DNA of 64,000 nucleotides, from contig CAYZMS010000004.1 of NCBI GenBank assembly GCA_964479625.1, forward strand, positions 1 through 64,000, in the 5' to 3' direction. Of this stretch, positions 1 to 8,368 are shown in pieces. The first letter of the stretch is position 1. Each line of letters starts with the position of its first letter. Below the pieces are notes generated by a model that was not told where the DNA came from, did not search any database, and saw only the letters and a list, made by a program, of their open reading frames with translations. This stretch comes from CAYZMS01 sp964479625. Its GTDB lineage: Bacteria; Bacteroidota; Bacteroidia; Chitinophagales; Saprospiraceae. Both the position numbers and the translations under genes were made by a program.

Positions 1-86
1 CATCTCCGCTTGCCTCTTTTCTCTTTGGGCTTAAAGTTCGGGATGACTCATGTTTAGTATTTTTAAGCTGGTTAGTTCGGCTTCTT

Positions 87-1334
87 TTAGAAGTCATCAT
101 TGATAGAGCGTCCGAGGAAGGTAAGGGCACAACGGAAGCCGACATATGACTTGGTCGTGTCCTGATGTTCGTAGGTACGGGTACTTGTATGCAGGAAGTG
201 GTAAATATCCTTCCATGAACCTCCACGGATAGTTTTGCGCTTGTTAGCAGGGCTGTCGTCATCTCGGGCATTATAGCGTATGTCGGGGTTCATATCGTGC
301 ACAAAGGAATTAGCATTTTCGACATAGGAGGTCAGCGTCCATTCCGCGACATTACCGGCCATATTGTACAAGCCATAATCGTTGGGGAAGTAGGCATCTG
401 CACGGACAGTGTACATTCCTCCATCTTCGGCATAATTACCGCGTCCGGGTTTAAAGTTAGCCAGGAGGCACCCTTTTGCATTCCGTACGTAGTATCCACC
501 CCAGGGATAGGGGGCCAATTCGTGGCCACCACGGGCAGCATATTCCCATTCAAATTCAGAAGGTAGGCGGTAATCTTCTGTATTGACCTCTGCATCGCCG
601 TAGGTGTTCCATAACTTGGTCCGCCAGTTACAGAATGCGTTAGCCATTTCCCAATCCACACCAACCACAGGGTAGTCGTCGAAGGCAGGATGCCAGAAAT
701 AATTACGTGCATAAGGCTCATTGTAGGAGTAAGCGAAATCCCTGATCCAAACCAGGGTATCGGGATAGATGGCTACTTCGATGGCGTCACTTACAAAATC
801 CAGGGGGTCTGAATTATCATCCGCATGGGCAGCGCGTTTCCAGTCGAAGGTTTTATACGTATACCGCAACTGGTCAGTACGAAGTTGTTTGTTTCCGGTA
901 AAGGTTTCTTCCGGCAGGTAAAACATCTCCTCCAGGTTCTCGGATTCTACTTCCCAATCGAGTTCGTAGTCCCAGTCCAGTCGTTCGATCCCACTATCGT
1001 CATCGCGATAATGACCGAGGATGGTATGGGCGATGGAGTCGCGTACCCAATTGACAAATTGCCGGTATTCGTTGTTGGTAATTTCGGTTTCATCCATGTA
1101 GAAACCTTGAATAGAGATCGTTTTTGGACGTTGAACGAAGGTGGAGCTCACGTCCTGGTCGCTTGCGCCGACGGTCAAAGAGCCGGATGGGATGTATACC
1201 ATTCCATAGGGGTTGATCCCTTTCCAACTGGGGCGATCTTCTACCCCGATCAGTTCTCCCGATTCTTTGCGACCACAAGCAGCTACTAATACTGCCAGTG
1301 TACCGGCTAATAGTAAAAATTTAACCTTTTCCAT
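87..1334 (-). CDS. gldK: Type IX secretion lipoprotein GldK/PorK (FGE-sulfatase fold)
   Basis: GldK/PorK is an outer-membrane lipoprotein that forms the periplasmic ring of the type IX secretion system together with GldN/PorN. The 415-residue product begins with a lipoprotein signal peptide ending LVAACGRK (Cys about residue 20). The rest is a formylglycine-generating-enzyme (SUMF1) fold, with typical blocks such as DETEITNNEYRQF (about 80-92), RLPSEFEWEYAARGG, NMAGNVAEW and the C-terminal GGSWKD...GFRCAL. The gene follows the porP/sprF-like gene after a 223-bp gap, the usual porP-gldK order. gldL/M/N would be expected beyond the left edge; an ATG on the minus strand at 3-1 could open the next gene, but too little is visible. 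Other SUMF1-fold lipoproteins (GldJ) are the main alternative; the porP neighbour favours GldK. Confidence 0.85.
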   Translation of the reverse strand: MEKVKFLLLAGTLAVLVAACGRKESGELIGVEDRPSWKGINPYGMVYIPSGSLTVGASDQDVSSTFVQRPKTISIQGFYMDETEITNNEYRQFVNWVRDSIAHTILGHYRDDDSGIERLDWDYELDWEVESENLEEMFYLPEETFTGNKQLRTDQLRYTYKTFDWKRAAHADDNSDPLDFVSDAIEVAIYPDTLVWIRDFAYSYNEPYARNYFWHPAFDDYPVVGVDWEMANAFCNWRTKLWNTYGDAEVNTEDYRLPSEFEWEYAARGGHELAPYPWGGYYVRNAKGCLLANFKPGRGNYAEDGGMYTVRADAYFPNDYGLYNMAGNVAEWTLTSYVENANSFVHDMNPDIRYNARDDDSPANKRKTIRGGSWKDIYHFLHTSTRTYEHQDTTKSYVGFRCALTFLGRSINDDF

Positions 1335-1557
1335 GTTTACACCCGAGTTTTCCTTCAGAATTTTTTATGACCAAGTGTTCCAGGTTTCGAAGAAGAGGTT
1401 AAGTGGTGTCCCTTTTTCGAAACGGATGTAAAGATATACCCTTGAAGGATTATTAAAAAAATAATTTTTTCAAAACCAGTCGATTTAACAGTCTGGTAAA
1501 CTACCAAAAGGTCAACTTCCCGGTCTTCTCGATAGGTAGAACGCAGAAGTTTCTTCC

Positions 1558-2520
1558 TTATTCTTTTGTCCTTGGATTAAAAATTATCGCCGGTGGACGA
1601 CCGGGGAAAACGGGTTTCCCCATGCGGTAGCTGACCATTAGTTCGTGGGAGCCGTTGCTCACCCGCTGTACATTCGAAAGCGTGATGTCGTAGGCGTAGG
1701 TCAGGCGCAGATTAGCACCTATCCCAAAGCCGAAAATGGCACTTATGGCATCTATGCTGTTCGAATTATACCCTCTAAACGAGGCCCCCCCGAGAATATT
1801 GTCGTTTAACTGGAGCAAAATAGCGGCATCGGTTTGGGTTTGACGAGTATCCGACCTTACCAGGGCATAGGGAGAAAGGGTAAGGTTGCTGGAAAGGTCG
1901 AAATGTGCGGCTGCACTGGCATTGAAATGCCGGCGCTCCAGCAGTGAAAAATTGTCCAATTCGATCGAAGGCTCGGTCAGGTCGCGGACGGCAAACCCAA
2001 ATTCGAGGGTCTCGCTTTTGTAATAGGCGCCAGCATGAAAGCTGAATGTTTGACCACTCACCTCTGTCAGTGGCAACAGGTTGTCATTGTGGTTGATGAT
2101 GCCGTCCCGATAGGAGCCATCTGGTGTGATCAGGTTGGAACCATCTACTCGCCGTTGCAGCAACCCACCGGAAAAGCCGAAAGACAACAGGCCCGGCCCC
2201 AATTCCTGATGGAAGCTGTAGGCAAGGTTGACACGCAGGTTGTTTTCGACTCCAAGGTTGTCATTTTCGAATTGAAGCCCCAGTCCTCCTCCCAGAAGAT
2301 AGAAAGGGAGGTGAAGGTTAATATGCTGGCTGGAAGGACTGTTCTCGAGATTTACCCACTGCTGCCGGATCACTCCATTGATTTCCAGAGACTCCCCCAA
2401 TCCGGCATAAGCCGGGTTATAGTGATAGGGGTTTAACATATACAGGCTATACTGGGCGGGCTGCTGGGCAAAAAGTCCTAAGCTGAACAAGCAAAAAAAT
2501 AAGATTAAAATGCTTCTCAT
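1558..2520 (-). CDS. PorP/SprF-family type IX secretion membrane protein
   Basis: The 320-residue protein has a signal peptide (residues 1-18, ending LFAQQ), followed by the family hallmark LYMLNPYHYNPAYAGL. The rest is a run of amphipathic strands typical of the PorP/SprF outer-membrane beta-barrel family. PorP/SprF proteins work with the type IX secretion machinery, and some anchor C-terminal-domain cargo to the cell surface. The ATG lies 6 bp downstream of the stop of the thioredoxin-domain gene, so the two may be co-transcribed, and gldK follows. Genomes of this group carry many porP paralogues; adjacency to gldK marks this copy as the likely core PorP. Confidence 0.85.
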   Translation of the reverse strand: MRSILILFFCLFSLGLFAQQPAQYSLYMLNPYHYNPAYAGLGESLEINGVIRQQWVNLENSPSSQHINLHLPFYLLGGGLGLQFENDNLGVENNLRVNLAYSFHQELGPGLLSFGFSGGLLQRRVDGSNLITPDGSYRDGIINHNDNLLPLTEVSGQTFSFHAGAYYKSETLEFGFAVRDLTEPSIELDNFSLLERRHFNASAAAHFDLSSNLTLSPYALVRSDTRQTQTDAAILLQLNDNILGGASFRGYNSNSIDAISAIFGFGIGANLRLTYAYDITLSNVQRVSNGSHELMVSYRMGKPVFPGRPPAIIFNPRTKE

Positions 2521-2526
2521 AGAACA

Positions 2527-4569
2527 CTATTGTGGTCGCAGCAACTCCAGGGCGGCTTCTACTTCCGATACGGGTTGGCGACAGGCGTAATTTTCACAAA
2601 TAAAGATCCGGTCTTTTGCTCCGGCTGTTTTCCCCTTGAGCAGGGGGAAATCTTCTGTTCCTTCTCTGGCAGCTATCCATGCAGCCTGCGGAAGGGCAGT
2701 TGCCTGCAGCGACCGGAGCGTTTGTAAACTGCTTGGACCGACAATGGCAACCTCCGGAGCACTATATACCCATTGAAGGTAGGCCCGGCCCCAGCGGGCA
2801 AAAGCATTTGGGTATTTGCTCAGGGCCGGCTGTATTTTTTTCAACATTTGGCCTGCAAGGTCCTGATATTCGGATCTATCCAGGTAAACGGCCAAACGCA
2901 ACAGGTTCTGGACCATAGTGGAATTGCCCGACGGCGTTGCGTTGTCATATACTTCTTTTTTTCGAAGTATCAGGTCTTCCTGCTCCTTAGACGTAAAATA
3001 GAATAAATTCTCGGAGTGATCAAGGAAATGCTCAAGGACAAAAGCGGTGAGGTCGTCTGCCTTGCGAATCCATTCCAGGCGGCCCGTACTTTCGGATGCA
3101 TCCAGCAGGGCAGCAATTAAAAGGGCATAATCATCCAGGAAAGCGGCATATTGAGCCTGACCGTCCTTCCAACTGTGTAATAAGCCCTTCTGGTCTTTCT
3201 GGCTGAATCGATCCAGTAAAAATTCCAGGTTGCGTTCGGCAATGGAAAAATAGGATGCTTCTCTTAGGGCCCGGCCAGCATGGATATAGGCTGAACTCAT
3301 CAGGGCATTCCAGCCCAAAAGCACTTTTTCGTCTCTTCCAGGTCGCACCCGTTTGGCCCGGGCTTCCAGCAATTGGCTTTTAATCGCCTCCAACTCCTTT
3401 TGAAAGGCCTCCTGGTTTTCGAAGGGGTATTTTTCAAAAAAAGCCTTTTCGTTCTCTGTTCGCCACAGAATATTACTTCCTTCCCAATTACCCTCCTCCT
3501 GCAGTTGGTAATAAGCAATGAACCAATCGGCAGCCTCGGGAACAAGGGATTTTATCTCTCTTGTGCTCCACAGGTAAAATTTACCTTCTACCCCTTCTGA
3601 ATCAGCGTCCAGGGCCGAGTAGAACCCGCCTTCAGGGTGGGTCATCTCCCGTTCAATGAATGCTATGGTTTGTCGAATTGACCGGCCATAATATGTTTTG
3701 GGGGCGTATTTGTAGGCTTCCGAAAGTAAGCTGACCAACAAGGCGTTATCGTAGAGCATTTTTTCGAAATGGGGGACCCGCCAGGCTCTATCCGTGGCAT
3801 AGCGGGCAAATCCACCACCCAGATGGTCATAGAGCCCCGCAGACAACATTTTATCCAGACTGAGTTGAACGTGTTTCAGTGCAGCTGGCTCCTTTTTATG
3901 GAAGTAATAATCCAAAAGGAAAGCAAGGGACATGGCGGAAGGGAACTTCGGGGCCCCACCGAATCCGCCATGTTGATGATCAAACTGCCCCAGCAATTGT
4001 TGGAATACCCGTTCGATATAAGCATCTTGTTCTCCCTCGGGGATTTCCAGTTGATTGCGGAAAAAGACCAGGTCGGAGCTTTCTATCATTTTCATGAGCC
4101 GGTTGGCCTGATCTTCCACCACTTCTCTTTTCTCCCGGAATGTATAGACCATTCGCTGAAGCAACTGTTTCCAACTAGGGCGGTTATTGAGTGGGGCTGG
4201 CGGATAGTATGTCCCGGCAAAAAAGGGACGTCCATCCGGCGTTAAGAAGGCGTTTAAGGGCCAGCCACCGGATCCCGAAATAGCCTGGCAGGCCTCCATG
4301 TAAATCTGATCGACATCCGGTCTTTCTTCCCGGTCAACCTTTATATTAATGAAATACTCATTCATGAAGGCGGCGACCTGTTCGTTCTCAAAACTTTCCC
4401 GCTCCATTACGTGGCACCAGTGACAGGTAGAATACCCGATACTTACCAATATGGGCTTGTTTTCTTTTTGCGCCCGTTCGAAGGCTTCAGGACGCCAGGC
4501 ATACCAATTCACCGGGTTGTTGGCATGCTGTTGTAAATAAGGACTAGATTCGTGTTGGAGTCGATTCAT
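2527..4569 (-). CDS. Thioredoxin-domain protein of the YyaL/DUF255 family
   Basis: This 680-residue protein belongs to the YyaL/SPATA20 family: an N-terminal thioredoxin-like domain (about 1-160) followed by an (alpha/alpha)6-barrel glycosidase-like domain. The N-terminus shows the family signature HESSPYLQQHANNPVNWY, and the redox-like motif C49-H-W-C52 sits inside GYSTCHWCHVM. Length and domain order match the family. The biochemical role is not established for bacteria, so no reaction is assigned. It lies 6 bp upstream of the porP-like gene on the same strand, which could put it in the secretion operon or simply be chance proximity. No consensus promoter is visible in the 100 bp upstream. 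Confidence 0.85.
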   Translation of the reverse strand: MNRLQHESSPYLQQHANNPVNWYAWRPEAFERAQKENKPILVSIGYSTCHWCHVMERESFENEQVAAFMNEYFINIKVDREERPDVDQIYMEACQAISGSGGWPLNAFLTPDGRPFFAGTYYPPAPLNNRPSWKQLLQRMVYTFREKREVVEDQANRLMKMIESSDLVFFRNQLEIPEGEQDAYIERVFQQLLGQFDHQHGGFGGAPKFPSAMSLAFLLDYYFHKKEPAALKHVQLSLDKMLSAGLYDHLGGGFARYATDRAWRVPHFEKMLYDNALLVSLLSEAYKYAPKTYYGRSIRQTIAFIEREMTHPEGGFYSALDADSEGVEGKFYLWSTREIKSLVPEAADWFIAYYQLQEEGNWEGSNILWRTENEKAFFEKYPFENQEAFQKELEAIKSQLLEARAKRVRPGRDEKVLLGWNALMSSAYIHAGRALREASYFSIAERNLEFLLDRFSQKDQKGLLHSWKDGQAQYAAFLDDYALLIAALLDASESTGRLEWIRKADDLTAFVLEHFLDHSENLFYFTSKEQEDLILRKKEVYDNATPSGNSTMVQNLLRLAVYLDRSEYQDLAGQMLKKIQPALSKYPNAFARWGRAYLQWVYSAPEVAIVGPSSLQTLRSLQATALPQAAWIAAREGTEDFPLLKGKTAGAKDRIFICENYACRQPVSEVEAALELLRPQ

Positions 4570-5083
4570 TAGAAAGTAAGCAAATTGGTATGGTTAGTTA
4601 ACGCCTGGGGGGGCGGAGAGTTTTTGCATTTTTAGGGGAGAACCTCCATTTTAGGATAAAGTTTGCACTTAAATGGATCGGGGTTTCAAATAATGGAATT
4701 TACGATTGAATAGCTGAGGACGGTTTAGGCAGCGGACCGATGTTTATCCTTATGGGAAGCGGATATACCACTTTTGGAGTGTTCCTGTTAGCGACTATTA
4801 CGGGTTCCTAAGCCTACGGTGGGCTGAGGCCAAAGCTGCCTCATTGAAGTTTTACCTCAGGCTGAGTTTAGCGTTTAGCAATGGCAATTGGCTGTGTTCA
4901 GCCTACCTGTTATTGCTTAAGAGATCCCGAAGATTTCTATTTATACCATAAATTAGGCTGGCCAACCTATTTGCCCAAAGCTCTAGCTTCATGCCCGGAT
5001 GATATTTGCCATGGACTTCCAAAAGGTAAGATAACTTGATGAAAGGCTCAAGAAAGGGGACCAATCTTTCACCAGCTTATAAT
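4570..5083. other. Mostly non-coding gap with a hairpin and one small ORF
   Basis: Between the thioredoxin-domain gene and the S24 repressor I see no full-length gene. The centre (about 4810-4910) has short inverted repeats: TGAGGC (4825-4830) pairs with GCCTCA (4838-4843) around a 7-nt loop. A degenerate GGTGGGCTGAG/TTCAGCCTACC pair (about 4819-4829 and 4898-4908) lies around it. The right third (4903-5064, minus strand) is the small ORF listed separately. Confidence 0.5.
4903..5064 (-). CDS. Small hypothetical protein downstream of the S24 repressor
   Basis: A 53-codon ORF starts with TTG 19 bp after the stop codon of the S24-type repressor and ends with TAG. The peptide (starting MVPFLEPFIKLSYLLEV, ending IYGINRNLRDLLSNNR) has protein-like composition with amphipathic helical character and a conserved-looking KYHPGMKLELWANRL stretch. 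It could be a small partner translated from the repressor mRNA, or the C-terminal remnant of a lost gene. I do not recognise the family. Coding is supported only by composition and spacing. Confidence 0.35.
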   Translation of the reverse strand: MVPFLEPFIKLSYLLEVHGKYHPGMKLELWANRLASLIYGINRNLRDLLSNNR

Positions 5084-5800
5084 TTATTCAATGGCGTGAT
5101 TAGTCATTCTGCATTTGACCTTTAAAGCCTGTTGGATATCTTCCAGCTCTACATTATAAGGCTTATAGACCGCATCGTTGTCAGAAATCAAACGAAGCTG
5201 AGCAGGGCTATTGCCATTTCGGATCTGTTGAATGCGCTTGGCAACCACCACATCCGTAACGATCACATAGACATGGTTATCTCGTAAGGGAGCATCGCGT
5301 TCAAGGGCTTCGCAAATCACAATATCCCCACTGGTAATGGTAGGGAGCATACTATCTCCGCTGATCTCAAAGGCAATATAGTTACCATCCAGACCTGGGA
5401 TAGAGAATTTTTGGAAGTCATTCAGAAAGGCTTCATTTTGATGTTGAAGCGCATAACCGGCGATTGCCTTATCCGGTACAAGGGTTATATTTTGTCGTCC
5501 CCCCATGCGGCGGTCATGCAGGGAGCGAACGGGCAAGTCCAGGTGTTCCGGGGGATTTATAAACAATTCTTCGCTAAGCCCGAAAAGAAAATTGGCATTC
5601 ACACCAAATACATCAAACAGTTTGTTGAGCTGATCGACGGTTATGTTGCGTTGTCCTTTCAGAATACTGTTAATGACATGGTTATAGGTTCCTAACTTTT
5701 TGGCAATATCCGATTTACCTTTGATAAGGTTTAATTGTTCAAGCTCGGAATATACTTTTACAAATCGTTGATTAACAATATTTTTTGAAAAATTACCCAT
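5084..5800 (-). CDS. HTH transcriptional regulator with S24 (LexA/CI-type) peptidase domain
   Basis: The 238-residue protein has an N-terminal Xre-type helix-turn-helix (about 10-75, with SDIAKKLGTYNHVINSILKG) and a C-terminal S24 peptidase-like domain. The expected Ser-Lys dyad is visible: S150 in EISGDSMLPTI and K188 in VVVAKRI. A possible self-cleavage site of the LexA Ala-Gly type occurs at A114-G115 (KAIAGYA). The family comprises repressors inactivated by RecA-stimulated autocleavage or by other signals; its targets here are unknown. It is divergent from the glucosaminidase gene and shares that 136-bp intergenic region, so that gene and itself are the first candidate targets. No phage genes are nearby, so it looks like a chromosomal regulator. 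Confidence 0.85.
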   Translation of the reverse strand: MGNFSKNIVNQRFVKVYSELEQLNLIKGKSDIAKKLGTYNHVINSILKGQRNITVDQLNKLFDVFGVNANFLFGLSEELFINPPEHLDLPVRSLHDRRMGGRQNITLVPDKAIAGYALQHQNEAFLNDFQKFSIPGLDGNYIAFEISGDSMLPTITSGDIVICEALERDAPLRDNHVYVIVTDVVVAKRIQQIRNGNSPAQLRLISDNDAVYKPYNVELEDIQQALKVKCRMTNHAIE

Positions 5801-5827
5801 TTTTTGTTTAAAAAATTAGGACCCAGC

Positions 5828-5858
5828 TTGTTTTTAAAAACTTTTTGTTTTATTTTTG
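5828..5858 (+). promoter_or_regulatory. Candidate promoter of the glucosaminidase gene
   Basis: A Bacteroidota-type promoter: TTG at 5828-5830, a 20-bp spacer, and TATTTTTG at 5851-5858, which matches the -7 consensus TAnnTTTG. The predicted start near 5865 gives a leader of about 70 nt. It lies in the divergent region shared with the S24 repressor. Confidence 0.5.
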
Positions 5859-5936
5859 CCTTGCAAGCGGATTTGAAAATAGTAACACAATTTATTGCAA
5901 TTGTGACAGCAGGAAAGATACAAAAAGTTGAGCATT

Positions 5937-6749
5937 ATGTGGGCAGGACAACCAAAAACATATTTCAAAGAACGGCATAGCCAGGGTCAAGATTCCAATT
6001 TCCAAAATAGAGGGGACTTTGCAGCTTTTGCATCCTCCTCTTCTCCGGGTAATTCCAAGAATGGTCTTTTTCGAAGACTGGCCAATTGGGTGTATTGGAT
6101 CGCTTCTGGTATTCGATTTGTACTGTTTCGAATAATGGCGCCCCTTGGAGGCAACCGGTGGAGTACCTGGTTAAAGGTCAGTATTGCTGGCTTAGCCCTC
6201 TATGTTATGGTGAAAAAAGAAGTACAATTCACCGTCAATATGCAGGCTCCTGATTTTTCCAGGGCAGAACAGCTGGCACTGAAGTTGGATGGGGCAGACG
6301 AAATGGGGGTAGCTGGTAGTCTAGCAGTAAAACAGGCTCCTTCTAAAGCAAGCAGTCCAAAGACTTCTGATGACCTAGTCCGGGAGTATATTCAGCGCTT
6401 CTCCAAGGTTGCCCTTGCCGAACAAGAAAAGTTTGGTATCCCTGCAAGCGTGAAAATTGCCCAGGGAATCATTGAAAGCCAGGCAGGTACAGACCCTGCA
6501 GCAAGTAAAGAAAATAACCATTTCGGAGCTCCCCTTTCCAGAAAAAAATATCAGTCCTCTTGGGAAAACTGGAGGAGCCACAGTTTGCTCCTCAGTGAAC
6601 GCTATCCACAACTCTTTGAGCATGGACTTAATTACCGGGCCTGGGCGGAGGGACTCGAATGGGCCGGTTATGCGGATGATCAGGATTATGCCGAAAAAAT
6701 TATACAAGTGATTGAACGCTTCCAACTTTATCAATTGGATCAAGCATAA
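5937..6749 (+). CDS. Glucosaminidase-domain protein (FlgJ-like peptidoglycan hydrolase)
   Basis: A 270-residue protein (from ATG 5937; an in-frame TTG at 5928 is the upstream alternative). It has a basic N-terminal half with a membrane segment (about 75-90, SIAGLALYVMV). The C-terminal half (about 140-270) is an endo-beta-N-acetylglucosaminidase domain, as shown by GIPASVKIAQGIIESQAGT, which contains the catalytic Glu, and NNHFGA. The family cleaves the glycan strand of peptidoglycan. The transmembrane segment suggests inner-membrane anchoring with the enzyme in the periplasm. It is divergent from the S24 repressor and ends with a rho-independent terminator at 6794-6822. Confidence 0.85.
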   Translation: MWAGQPKTYFKERHSQGQDSNFQNRGDFAAFASSSSPGNSKNGLFRRLANWVYWIASGIRFVLFRIMAPLGGNRWSTWLKVSIAGLALYVMVKKEVQFTVNMQAPDFSRAEQLALKLDGADEMGVAGSLAVKQAPSKASSPKTSDDLVREYIQRFSKVALAEQEKFGIPASVKIAQGIIESQAGTDPAASKENNHFGAPLSRKKYQSSWENWRSHSLLLSERYPQLFEHGLNYRAWAEGLEWAGYADDQDYAEKIIQVIERFQLYQLDQA

Positions 6750-6793
6750 AGAACCTTTCCTTTCTTTTTAAGTGGTTTTTCTCATGATTTTCG

Positions 6794-6822
6794 AAGGTCA
6801 TCTCCCAAGGGTGGCCTTTTTT
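6794..6822 (+). terminator. Rho-independent terminator after the glucosaminidase gene
   Basis: AAGGTCA (6794-6800) pairs with TGGCCTT (6812-6818; one G-T pair) around an 11-nt loop and is followed by a T tract. It lies 45 bp beyond the stop codon. Confidence 0.6.
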
Positions 6823-7225
6823 ACTGTTGAGTTGGGCTGATACAGACACAAAACAACCGCATTCTTTAAACGTCCATCTTTTTTTTGCCGATTAAACCTT
6901 TTTGCCAATAAATTTTGTTAATTAGCATCATAATAAAGAAAAAAGAAAAGATCGTTAGCGAGCAGGTACTTACAGATTGACCCTGCTTTCAAGACTTTAG
7001 CGGATTTCAAACCATTTTTTATTCTCGCCTTAAAGGAAGTAATAGCATTGACCGGTATTCATTAAAACCAGGAATGCCTCTTCCTCACCCATTAACCAAT
7101 TTGAAAAGTTTACTAATGCCTGTTATCAGCCAGGTTTTTACTCGGCATGCCGGGTAAAAGCGGTGCCCCAATAGCCAATCAAAGATCCTGACACCCGATT
7201 TGTAAATTTTAATTTTTTAAATGGA
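6823..7225. other. Intergenic gap upstream of htrA
   Basis: The stretch is AT-rich and I find no convincing gene on either strand; the longest ATG-started plus-strand peptide is only 27 codons. AATAAATTTTG (about 6909-6919) resembles a stretched -7 box, but no properly spaced -33 box accompanies it. The promoter for htrA is therefore not resolved. Confidence 0.4.
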
Positions 7226-8368
7226 ATGAAAGGAATTTTTAAATATGTCCTGGTGGGCGTGGCTAGTGCATTGGTAACGCATTTAACTATTAATTGGAGT
7301 GAAAAAAAAGGGCCTGAAGTTGAACTTACCCCTAACCCTAAGGGGGCCGCCCGCCTCGTAGGTTTGGAAGAAAAAAACATCCACTTTAATCAAAGTCCGG
7401 AATATAAGGTCAAGCTTAGCGTACCTGATTTTTCCTGGACGGTGGAGGAAGTAAGGAAGAGTGTGGTAGCCGTTGATGCTTATGATTTTGAGGACCTGAG
7501 GATCTCCTCTGGCTCCGGGGTGATCTACTCCAGAAACGGTTATATTCTCACCAACAATCATGTGGTCCAGGGTGGAAATACCTTTAAGATCACCCTTTCA
7601 AACAAACGCTCTTTCCAGGCCCGCCTGGTGGGTACAGATTTCACTACAGACCTTGCTCTCTTGAAAGCGGTTGAAAATGATCTACAGCCGGTAGACTTTG
7701 GAAATTCTGATAATGTTAAGGTGGGCCAATGGGTCCTTGCTGTTGGAAACCCATTTGATTTACCATCCACTGTTACTGCCGGCATAGTATCTGCAAAGTG
7801 GCGAGATCTTGACCTGATCCCAAGTACCTTTGCCATCGAATCCTTTATCCAAACCGATGCGGTGGTGAATGTTGGGAATAGTGGTGGTGCCCTTGTTGAT
7901 GCAGGAGGGCGGCTAATTGGCATTAATACTGCCATTCTTACTGAATCAGGGGGGTACGAAGGCTATTCCTTTGCAGCTCCTTCGAATCTCGTTCAAAAAG
8001 TTGCCCAGGACTTGAGGTTGTTCGGTACCGTTCAGCGTGGCATTCTTGGAGTAGAGTTGATTGACCTGGAAGAGGAAGTAGCCAAAGAAAATGGTCTTTT
8101 TAAAATAGAAGGTGCTGTTATTCAAAGCGTTACACCCGGTAGCAGTGCCTATGTAGCTGGTTTGCAACCGGAAGATATCGTTATTGCTTTGAACGATACC
8201 CCAATAGAATCCGCACCACAGTTCCAAGAGCTTTTAGCTCGTCTCAATCCGGGAGATTCCATCGACCTTACCTATTATCGGGAGCGAAATAAGCGGATGC
8301 AAAAAGGAATCGTTTTGCAAAGTTCCACCGATCTGGAACTGAAGCAACAAAATTATTTTGTTCATTAG
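7226..8368 (+). CDS. HtrA/Deg family periplasmic serine protease
   Basis: A 380-residue trypsin-like protease. An N-terminal hydrophobic segment (residues 5-22) anchors or exports it. The protease domain (about 75-245) shows the complete triad H112 (TNNHVV), D142 (TTDLALLK) and S219 (VGNSGGAL). A single PDZ domain follows (about 270-360), with GAVIQSVTPGSSAYVAGLQPEDIV. The family degrades or refolds misfolded envelope proteins. One PDZ domain and moderate length are closer to DegS/DegQ-like forms than to two-PDZ DegP. It is monocistronic and its stop overlaps the stop of the convergent manA by 3-4 bp, so no terminator separates them. Confidence 0.9.
   Translation: MKGIFKYVLVGVASALVTHLTINWSEKKGPEVELTPNPKGAARLVGLEEKNIHFNQSPEYKVKLSVPDFSWTVEEVRKSVVAVDAYDFEDLRISSGSGVIYSRNGYILTNNHVVQGGNTFKITLSNKRSFQARLVGTDFTTDLALLKAVENDLQPVDFGNSDNVKVGQWVLAVGNPFDLPSTVTAGIVSAKWRDLDLIPSTFAIESFIQTDAVVNVGNSGGALVDAGGRLIGINTAILTESGGYEGYSFAAPSNLVQKVAQDLRLFGTVQRGILGVELIDLEEEVAKENGLFKIEGAVIQSVTPGSSAYVAGLQPEDIVIALNDTPIESAPQFQELLARLNPGDSIDLTYYRERNKRMQKGIVLQSSTDLELKQQNYFVH

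Noticed and set aside
5084..6749. Prophage or phage-lysis module (S24 repressor next to a glucosaminidase)
   Set aside because: No integrase, structural or replication genes and no attachment repeats; the glucosaminidase is a membrane-anchored FlgJ-like chromosomal type.
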